Part shown: in pieces, positions 1 through 4,263 of the stretch
Position numbering within the stretch: position 1 is the stretch's first letter
Layout: every line of letters begins with the position of its first letter
Assembly: GCA_958451705.1 (NCBI GenBank)
Contig: CAUDRD010000138.1
Coordinates: 1 to 5,032, forward strand
DNA: 5,032 bases
Direction of reading: 5' to 3'
Origin: an uncultured Oscillospiraceae bacterium
GTDB lineage: Bacteria > Bacillota > Clostridia > Oscillospirales > Acutalibacteraceae
Translations under genes and position numbers: made by a program
Notes under the pieces: model-generated
Told to the model about the DNA's origin: nothing
Databases searched by the model: none
What the model saw: only the letters and a program-made list of their open reading frames with translations

Positions 1-140
1 TTTCCCGAACCCGACTGTCCTACAATAGCTACAAATTCTCCCTCGTCAATTGTAAGGGAAATTCCGTCCAAGGCGTGAACCTCGTTTTCTCCCGGATTAT
101 AGATTTTATAAACATTTCTTACGTCAACAAGATGGGGCAT
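1..140 (-). CDS. ABC transporter ATP-binding protein, MacB/LolD type (5' part only)
   Basis: The first 46 codons of an ATPase read leftwards off the window edge. Such proteins hydrolyse ATP at the inner face of the membrane to drive a partner permease. The N-terminus (MPHLVDVRNVYKIY, then VHALDGISLTIDEGEFVAIVG at residues 21-41) is the typical first beta sheet of an ABC nucleotide-binding domain. It ends in the Walker A loop GQSGSGK, whose lysine codon is cut by the edge. The VHALDGISL stretch before Walker A resembles the MacB/LolD/BceA-like family, which works with FtsX-like permeases in peptide or lipoprotein export or antibiotic sensing. The permease would be expected further left. The ATG ending at 140 has an AGGCGGTG ribosome binding site 5 bases upstream and its own sigma-A promoter at 188-216. 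The gene is divergent from spoVAC. The substrate cannot be told from this fragment. Confidence 0.9.
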   Translation of the reverse strand, partial: MPHLVDVRNVYKIYNPGENEVHALDGISLTIDEGEFVAIVGQSGSG

Positions 141-187
141 TTAAACACCGCCTGCTTTATATTTTTATTTATCAATAATACCTTTAA

Positions 188-216
188 ATTTTAAGTCTGT
201 AAAAAAAGCAAGTCAA
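188..216 (-). promoter_or_regulatory. Sigma-A promoter for the ABC transporter gene
   Basis: Read on the minus strand, the -35 box is TTGACT (211-216) and the -10 box TAAAAT (188-193), separated by exactly 17 bases. Each box matches five of six consensus positions. Transcription should start near 181 and give a leader of about 40 bases before the ATG at 140. This suggests vegetative expression of the ABC gene, in contrast to the divergent sporulation operon. Confidence 0.75.
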
Positions 217-239
217 GACGCATTTTGTAAATTATATAT

Positions 240-268
240 GAATGAAACGGAATAAAAATCGCCTTAAA
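240..268 (+). promoter_or_regulatory. Weak candidate sigma-G promoter upstream of spoVAC
   Basis: GAATG (240-244) fits the GHATR -35 pattern for sigma-G. It is followed after 17 bases by CCTTAAA (262-268), which matches five of seven positions of CATWMTA. SpoVA operons are transcribed in the forespore by sigma-G in the species studied, so a promoter is expected here. The -10 match is poor and AT-rich DNA gives chance hits, so this is only a pointer. If correct, the transcript starts near 275. The Shine-Dalgarno of the alternative TTG start at 282 would then lie outside the message, which would favour the ATG at 309. Confidence 0.2.
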
Positions 269-294
269 GGGAAAAACAAAGTTGAAAAAGAAAC

Positions 295-302
295 AAAGGG
301 TG
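295..302 (+). promoter_or_regulatory. Ribosome binding site that decides the spoVAC start
   Basis: AAAGGGTG lies 6 bases before the ATG at 309, a good match and spacing. The in-frame TTG at 282 has only AAAGGG (266-271), 10 bases away. The ATG is therefore preferred. Confidence 0.6.
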
Positions 303-308
303 AAAAAT

Positions 309-752
309 ATGGCTGTAACAGGAAAAGAATATGAAAAAATGGCGCAGAAAGCGGCGCCTCCAAGTCACATGGTAAAGAACTTTTTAATGGCGTATTTAGT
401 CGGAGGTCTTATCTGTACCTTTGGGGAGCTGCTTTTTACGCTTTACTCTTACTGGGGAGCGGAAGAAAAGGAAGCACGCATGGCAGTTTCCGTGACGCTC
501 ATATTCATAACCGCATTTTTAACGGGAATCGGTGTTTTCGATAAAATAGCACGCTTTGCAGGAGCGGGAACTATAGTTCCCATAACCGGATTTGCAAACT
601 CTGTGGCTTCTCCCGCTCTGGAGTTTCAAAGTGAAGGCAGAATTATGGGAACAGGTGTTCAGATGTTTTCAATAGCGGGTCCGGTTATAGTGTACGGAAC
701 TGCCGCTGCGGTTATATACGGGCTGATAGTCTGGATTTTCCGTCTTTATTAA
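309..752 (+). CDS. spoVAC: Stage V sporulation protein AC
   Basis: A 147-residue integral membrane protein of the SpoVAC/SpoVAE family, close to the usual 150 or so. In Bacillus, SpoVAC is a mechanosensitive-type channel in the spore inner membrane that passes dipicolinic acid during spore formation and germination. Family hallmarks seen here are the short charged N-terminus, the first membrane segment with AYLVGGLICTFGELL (about residues 28-42), LTGIGVFDKIARFAGAG (71-87), PITGFANS (91-98), and a hydrophobic C-terminal segment (about 118-143). The LTGxGVxDxIAxFAGAG string and the N-terminal extension point to SpoVAC rather than its paralogue SpoVAE. A TTG at 282 would add nine mostly basic residues (MKKKQRVKN), but the ATG at 309 has the better ribosome binding site. 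It is the first gene of the operon, 24 bases before spoVAD. Confidence 0.95.
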   Translation: MAVTGKEYEKMAQKAAPPSHMVKNFLMAYLVGGLICTFGELLFTLYSYWGAEEKEARMAVSVTLIFITAFLTGIGVFDKIARFAGAGTIVPITGFANSVASPALEFQSEGRIMGTGVQMFSIAGPVIVYGTAAAVIYGLIVWIFRLY

Positions 753-776
753 ATTTAGCGGAAAGGTGGAATAATA

Positions 777-1790
777 ATGGCGGAAAGAATTGGAAAATAT
801 ACTCTTAACTTTCCTTCAAAACCCTCTATTGTGGGAAACGCCGCAGTAGTGGGCAAAAAGGAAGGAGAAGGTCCTCTGGGAGGAGAATTTGATAAAATTT
901 ATACTGACACCACCATGGGAGAATGTTCCTGGGAAAAAGCTGAAAGCTCAATACAGCGTGAGGCAATTATAAGAGCCTTGGCAAAGGCCAACACAGCCGC
1001 ATCTCAGGTAGATGCGGTAATTGCGGGAGACCTCCTCAACCAGTGCATAGGCACTACTTTCGGACTTCGTGAAATGAATATCCCCTTTGCGGGAGTTTAC
1101 GGAGCCTGTTCCACAATGGCTCTTTCTCTGCTTATGGGTAGCATTATGGTAGATGGTGGGGCGGCAAATACCTGCGTTTGTGCCACATCGTCACATTTCT
1201 GTTCTGCTGAAAGGCAGTTTCGCTATCCTCTCGAATACGGCGGACAAAGGCCTCCGGCGGCTCAGTGGACCGTTACTGGTTCAGGAGCGGCAGTGCTTAA
1301 AAATAGCGGAGGAACAGTAAAGGTGGCAAAGGGGACAATCGGAAGAATACAGGATTTGGGAATACGTGATGCCAACAATATGGGAGCAGCAATGGCTCCT
1401 GCCGCCTGTGCCACCATCACCGACTTTCTCAAGGATACGGCGACTGTTCCCGAAGATTACGATATGATTCTAACGGGAGACTTAGGCTCGGTAGGTTCAA
1501 AGCTTTTATGTGAATTGATGGTAAAGGAGTCAGGAATAGATATTTCTGCTGTTCACAGAGACTGCGGAGTTATGATTTTTGACCCGGAGAATCAGGACGT
1601 AAACGCAGGAGGTTCCGGCTGCGGATGCAGCGGAGCGGTGGTTTGCTCCTATATAATGCGTCTGCTTCAGCAGGGAGAGATAAAAAAGGTGTTGTTTGTG
1701 GGCACAGGAGCCCTTATGTCACCAACCTCTTCAAAACAGGGCGAATCCGTTCCCGGAATTGCCCACGGAGTGCTTTTGACTACGGAATAA
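777..1790 (+). CDS. spoVAD: Stage V sporulation protein AD, dipicolinate-binding
   Basis: A 337-residue soluble protein, the normal full length for SpoVAD. The family has a thiolase/ketoacyl-synthase III fold but is known for binding dipicolinic acid and its calcium chelate rather than for catalysis. It sits on the outer face of the spore inner membrane with the SpoVA channel. Conserved stretches are VIAGDLLNQC (81-90), GVYGACSTMA (106-115, with C111 at the thiolase nucleophile position), the block SSHFCSAERQFRYPLEYG (138-155) with QRPPAAQWTVTGSGA (157-171), ILTGDLGSVGS (231-241), GGSGCGCS (278-285), and VLFVGTGALMSP (305-316) near the C-terminus. The ATG at 777 has AAAGGTGG (762-769) 7 bases upstream. 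No frameshift or internal stop was found. It follows spoVAC closely, and 19 bases separate it from the next gene, so the genes are very likely co-transcribed. Confidence 0.97.
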   Translation: MAERIGKYTLNFPSKPSIVGNAAVVGKKEGEGPLGGEFDKIYTDTTMGECSWEKAESSIQREAIIRALAKANTAASQVDAVIAGDLLNQCIGTTFGLREMNIPFAGVYGACSTMALSLLMGSIMVDGGAANTCVCATSSHFCSAERQFRYPLEYGGQRPPAAQWTVTGSGAAVLKNSGGTVKVAKGTIGRIQDLGIRDANNMGAAMAPAACATITDFLKDTATVPEDYDMILTGDLGSVGSKLLCELMVKESGIDISAVHRDCGVMIFDPENQDVNAGGSGCGCSGAVVCSYIMRLLQQGEIKKVLFVGTGALMSPTSSKQGESVPGIAHGVLLTTE

Positions 1791-1809
1791 AAATAAAAGG
1801 AGAAAGAAT

Positions 1810-1977
1810 ATGGTAAGACTTTTAAGAGATTTAAATATTTTATCCATGGCTGGCAGAACCCTTAAAATGATAGAAATAGCACGATATATTATTGTAGCAG
1901 CTGCGGTGATTTTTGCTCTTGCAGAGGGAATAAGAGCTGCTGCGGGAGCGGCAAAGGGAATAACATCAGGGGAATAA
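1810..1977 (+). CDS. Small single-pass membrane protein of unknown function in the spoVA operon
   Basis: A 55-residue open frame that I do not recognise. It starts at ATG 1810 behind a strong AAGGAGA site (1797-1803, 6-base spacing) and fills the gap between spoVAD and the thioredoxin-like gene, so it is very probably translated. The N-terminal part (MVRLLRDLNILSMAGRTLKM) is basic and amphipathic-looking. Residues about 24-40 (ARYIIVAAAVIFALAEG) form one hydrophobic segment. The C-terminal tail is alanine/glycine-rich and ends AAGAAKGITSGE. No cysteine, signal peptidase site or lipobox is evident. It sits exactly where clostridial operons usually carry spoVAE, but it is half the size and has none of the SpoVAE motifs (VGGLIC, FAGAG, PITxFGN), so it is not a shortened SpoVAE. 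A role at the forespore membrane is an inference from position only. Confidence 0.75.
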   Translation: MVRLLRDLNILSMAGRTLKMIEIARYIIVAAAVIFALAEGIRAAAGAAKGITSGE

Positions 1978-2000
1978 AGTTTATAATTGCCGCAGTAAAC

Positions 2001-2008
2001 AGGAGGGG
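2001..2008 (+). promoter_or_regulatory. Strong ribosome binding site supporting a TTG start
   Basis: AGGAGGGG lies 6 bases before the TTG at 2015. The open frame offers no ATG in its first part, so this near-perfect site is the evidence for a TTG start of the thioredoxin-like gene. Confidence 0.7.
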
Positions 2009-2014
2009 TGCTGA

Positions 2015-2299
2015 TTGCTTGAAAAGATTACCGATGAAAACTATTTTCTTCAAGTAGAGCAAAGTGAAAAACCGACAGTGCTCTGCTTTTATGCAGTCTG
2101 GTGTGAGCAGTGCCAGCTGCTTTTGCCGGAGCTCGAAAAGGCGGCGGCAAAAAAGGAAGAGTTTTATAAGTTCTGTATTGTCAATATAGACTTTGAAAAA
2201 CAGCTGGCTCAAAAATTTAAAGTGGAAAATGTTCCCAGCCTTTTTCTCGTAATAGGAAAAGAGAAGAGAGAGGCAAGCCTCGAAGAGATATTAGAATAG
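2015..2299 (+). CDS. Thioredoxin-like protein with CEQC active site
   Basis: A 94-residue thioredoxin-fold protein, slightly shorter than the usual 105 or so. The pattern is TVLCFYAVWCEQCQLLLPELEKAA (21-44), with the redox pair C30 and C33 in WCEQC. This is followed by the beta strand KFCIVNIDFEKQLAQKFKV (52-70), then the cis-proline loop NVPSLFLV (72-79, P74). The classical WCGPC is replaced by WCEQC, and VPS replaces VPT. Such changes shift redox potential and partner choice in the family, so it may not be a general disulfide reductase. There is no signal peptide or membrane anchor, so it should be cytoplasmic, in the mother cell or forespore. An additional cysteine, C24, lies in the strand before the motif and C54 in the next strand. 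It is the last gene of the spoVA unit, 37 bases after the small membrane protein and 23 before a terminator. A sporulation role is inferred from position. Confidence 0.88.
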   Translation: MLEKITDENYFLQVEQSEKPTVLCFYAVWCEQCQLLLPELEKAAAKKEEFYKFCIVNIDFEKQLAQKFKVENVPSLFLVIGKEKREASLEEILE

Positions 2300-2322
2300 A
2301 CAATTTAATCTTATTTAAAAAC

Positions 2323-2352
2323 AAAGCTCAAAACTAAAATGTTTTGGGCTTT
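2323..2352 (+). terminator. Rho-independent terminator of the spoVA operon
   Basis: AAAGCTCAAAAC (2323-2334) pairs with GTTTTGGGCTTT (2341-2352) around a 6-base loop. This gives a 12-bp stem with a single G-U pair. The T-rich end of the right arm (CTTTCTGTTTG) supplies a modest U tract. It lies 23 bases after the thioredoxin-like stop codon and before the promoter at 2403. Confidence 0.8.
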
Positions 2353-2402
2353 CTGTTTGATAATGTAAAAAAAGTAAAAGTTTATCAAAAAGAGCACACT
2401 CC

Positions 2403-2431
2403 TTGACATAACTGTAATAAAGGATTATTAT
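2403..2431 (+). promoter_or_regulatory. Sigma-A promoter for the sugar transporter
   Basis: TTGACA (2403-2408) is a perfect -35 box. TATTAT (2426-2431) is a five-of-six -10 box, and the spacer is exactly 17 bases. Transcription would start near 2438, leaving a leader of about 160 bases before the transporter GTG at 2597. An 8-bp inverted repeat, TTTGATAA (2356-2363) and TTATCAAA (2382-2389), lies just upstream and could be a regulator site or chance in AT-rich DNA. Confidence 0.8.
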
Positions 2432-2533
2432 GATACTGAATTTGGCTGATGTTCTGAGCTTATGGGCAAAACTCAGTCAGAATGAGAGACTTTGCGGAAT
2501 ATACGGGCAAAGACGAAATAACAGTAAAATATA

Positions 2534-2578
2534 CTGTTTCAGGTGGAAATAAAACTCTTGTCTTTAATCCTGAAACAG
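2534..2578 (+). repeat. Perfect 10-bp inverted repeat before the transporter ribosome binding site
   Basis: CTGTTTCAGG (2534-2543) and CCTGAAACAG (2569-2578) are exact reverse complements separated by 25 bases. In the transcript they could form a hairpin that ends 3 bases before the AGGAAAGGTG ribosome binding site (2582-2591). In DNA they could be paired regulator half-sites. There is no T tract after it, so it is not a simple terminator. Confidence 0.6.
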
Positions 2579-2581
2579 GAG

Positions 2582-2591
2582 AGGAAAGGTG
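2582..2591 (+). promoter_or_regulatory. Ribosome binding site that decides the transporter start
   Basis: AGGAAAGGTG lies 5 bases before GTG 2597. The longer in-frame reading from GTG 2543 has no such site and would run translation through the inverted repeat and this ribosome binding site, so 2597 is chosen. Confidence 0.7.
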
Positions 2592-2596
2592 AAAAA

Positions 2597-4090
2597 GTGA
2601 GCAGAAAAGAGGGCGAAAAAACAGGCGCAGTTAACGCCGCAATTAACTCAGTTAAAAACGTTATAACTTACTGGAAAGAACCGCAGCCGGGGCGGTATGT
2701 CCCTTTCAGTGAGATTGTGGCTTTCAGCGGCGGAGGTATAGGCGTAAAAACCGTAAATGCTATGGTTGGTCAGATAAATATGTCGGCAACCTGTCTGCTG
2801 ATAGGATCTATCTATAAGCTCAGTCCGTCGAATATTTTTATTCTCTTTGTACTTTCAAATATTATAAGCGTTCTAAAAACTCCTATTGTTAGTATCCTTG
2901 TTGATAACACCAACACGAAAATGGGAAAATTCCGTCCCTATCTGCTTTGGGCAGGTATACCCTGTTTAATAGGCGTTGTAGGTATGACGTGGCTTGTTCC
3001 CATTGACGGAAGCAATATTACAAAAATGGTGCTGATTGCGATTTTCTACAATATCCTATATATAGGTCAGCATATTTACAATAACGCCTATACTGGTATT
3101 TCTCAGGTTATCTCTCCAGATTCCGGAGAGCGCACCTTTATTATGAGTATCTCTGAGTTTGTAGCTAATCTCGGCCCCTCTCTCGTAACCCTGATCCTTC
3201 CGATTTTTGCTCAGATTTTCTTCGGCTCGAAGGGACTTCTCGACATTAAGTCGTACCGTATTTTGCTTCCTGCCTTTGCAGCGGCGGGTTTCGCTCTGGG
3301 TCTTGTTGTAATGTTTAAAACCCGTGAAAGAGTTATAAAGCCAGTAAGCGAACAGGAGGAAAAGGTAAGCTTTAAAGAGGGATTTTCCGGAATTGCTCAC
3401 AGCCGTGATTTTTGGATTGTGTGCGTAGGTAAATTTTTCGACGGCTGCCGAGGAGCTATCGGTCTACTCCTTAACTGGATATGCCTTTACCAGCTGAACA
3501 GCAGCGCAATGGCGGGCATACTTCCCACAATAACCTCTACGGCCTTCATTCCCGGAATGCTTTTAGCTCCACTCTTCATTAAAAAGCTCGGTTACAGAAA
3601 GTTTGGTTTCGGTTCCTTTGCCCTTAATGCCATAGCGGCTCTCATAATGGTGCTCACTTTCAAAAAGAGCATAGTGTTCTTTGTAATTTCTCTTTATATC
3701 TTTAATTTTGCAAGCGGTCCTCAGTACATACTCCAGACCTCTCTCACTGCCGATGCTCTCGACCAGCAGCAGCTGAGAACAGGTAAACGTGTAGAGGGCT
3801 TTGCTCAGAATATACAGCTTATGTTCTCAGTTATTGGCAGCATTTTCTCTACGGCAATACTCACATTTGTCTATGAGCATTTTGGCCTTGCAGCGGGAGC
3901 AGACGGCACTACAAATTACAGTGTGCTTGTAGATGCCGCAATCAGAAATCCTATAATTACCTACAGTATTTTAATCGCTCTTGTGGCTTCTTTAATTTCG
4001 GCGGCTCCCTTTATTTTCTGCAACATGACAAAGGAGAAACACGCAAAGATTATTGAAGAGCTTCAGAAAAAAGCTGAAAACGAAGAATAA
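2597..4090 (+). CDS. GPH-family (MelB-like) glycoside:cation symporter, MFS superfamily
   Basis: A 497-residue polytopic membrane protein with about twelve hydrophobic segments. The glycoside-pentoside-hexuronide family imports sugars or glycosides together with sodium or protons. The diagnostic signature is in the loop between segments 2 and 3: LVDNTNTKMGKFRPYLLW (101-118), matching the family pattern D-x3-T-x2-G-[KR]-[FW]-RP. SGERT (176-180) is in the cytoplasmic loop after segment 4, and KTRER (241-245) ends segment 6. A cytoplasmic stretch of about 40 residues (YWKEPQPGRYVPFSE) precedes the first membrane helix and is longer than in MelB. The tail is charged (KEKHAKIIEELQKKAENEE). GTG 2597 is preferred to GTG 2543, which would add 18 residues. 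A sigma-A promoter at 2403 and an inverted repeat next to the ribosome binding site suggest control. The substrate cannot be read from sequence; glycosides or amino sugars are plausible given nagA nearby. Confidence 0.9.
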   Translation: MSRKEGEKTGAVNAAINSVKNVITYWKEPQPGRYVPFSEIVAFSGGGIGVKTVNAMVGQINMSATCLLIGSIYKLSPSNIFILFVLSNIISVLKTPIVSILVDNTNTKMGKFRPYLLWAGIPCLIGVVGMTWLVPIDGSNITKMVLIAIFYNILYIGQHIYNNAYTGISQVISPDSGERTFIMSISEFVANLGPSLVTLILPIFAQIFFGSKGLLDIKSYRILLPAFAAAGFALGLVVMFKTRERVIKPVSEQEEKVSFKEGFSGIAHSRDFWIVCVGKFFDGCRGAIGLLLNWICLYQLNSSAMAGILPTITSTAFIPGMLLAPLFIKKLGYRKFGFGSFALNAIAALIMVLTFKKSIVFFVISLYIFNFASGPQYILQTSLTADALDQQQLRTGKRVEGFAQNIQLMFSVIGSIFSTAILTFVYEHFGLAAGADGTTNYSVLVDAAIRNPIITYSILIALVASLISAAPFIFCNMTKEKHAKIIEELQKKAENEE

Positions 4091-4141
4091 AAATTTAATA
4101 TCGAATATGGATTTTGTGAGATTCTGTTTCTAAATTAATTG

Positions 4142-4184
4142 TATTTCCGTCTGCTGTATCATTTGTATTAAGCAGGCGGAAATA
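4142..4184 (+). terminator. Hairpin terminator after the sugar transporter
   Basis: TATTTCCGTCTGCT (4142-4155) pairs with AGCAGGCGGAAATA (4171-4184) around a 15-base loop, a 14-bp stem with one G-U pair. T-rich sequence follows (TTGTTTAATTTTTT, 4191-4204), though not directly, so termination could be imperfect. It lies 51 bases after the transporter stop and separates it from nagA. Confidence 0.65.
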
Positions 4185-4190
4185 TCTATA

Positions 4191-4219
4191 TTGTTTAATT
4201 TTTTAGAAAGTGATATTAT
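4191..4219 (+). promoter_or_regulatory. Extended -10 sigma-A promoter for nagA
   Basis: TGATATTAT (4211-4219) is an extended -10 element: a TG one base before TATTAT (4214-4219). A weak -35, TTGTTT (4191-4196), sits 17 bases upstream. Transcription would start near 4226, some 38 bases before the nagA ATG. The small palindrome AATTA-CGGAA-TAATT (4230-4244) just downstream of the start may be an operator, but is short. Confidence 0.55.
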
Positions 4220-4263
4220 AAAATAAATGAATTACGGAATAATTAGAAGGACGGAGGGATTTT

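Larger units (their letters stand above)
2482..2592 (+). pseudogene. Short open frame, possible gene remnant or leader peptide
   Basis: A 36-codon frame from ATG 2482 to TGA 2592; it is open back to 2458. The translation (MRDFAEYTGKDEITVKYTVS, then GGNKTLVFNPETGEER) looks like real protein, with alternating hydrophobic residues as in a beta sandwich and an NPETGE turn of the kind seen near the ends of glycoside hydrolase domains. No convincing Shine-Dalgarno precedes the ATG. It lies downstream of the promoter at 2403, and its stop is 4 bases before the transporter start, inside the transporter's ribosome binding site. It could be the leftover 3' end of a deleted gene (perhaps a glycosidase once paired with the transporter), a translated leader that couples to the transporter, or chance. 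I lean to a remnant, weakly. Confidence 0.3.

Noticed and set aside
1625..1816. Plus-strand open frame of 63 codons overlapping the end of spoVAD
   Set aside because: It lies almost wholly inside spoVAD in another frame, has no recognisable domain, and is explained as a shadow of the real gene.
1810..1977. Idea that the 55-residue frame is a truncated SpoVAE
   Set aside because: None of the SpoVAE motifs (VGGLIC, FAGAG, PITxFGN) is present in this or the other frames of 1791-2014, and the frame has its own good start and stop.
1889..2212. Minus-strand open frame of 107 codons
   Set aside because: It is antisense to the small membrane protein and the thioredoxin-like gene; its leucine/phenylalanine-rich product is what antisense of Glu/Lys-rich coding gives, and it has no supporting ribosome binding site or motif.
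2356..2389. 8-bp inverted repeat TTTGATAA / TTATCAAA upstream of the 2403 promoter as an operator
   Set aside because: The arms are AT-rich and short and this stretch is low complexity, so chance is likely; it is mentioned only in the promoter entry.
3056..3400. Minus-strand open frame of 114 codons
   Set aside because: It lies entirely antisense to the sugar symporter and has no domain.
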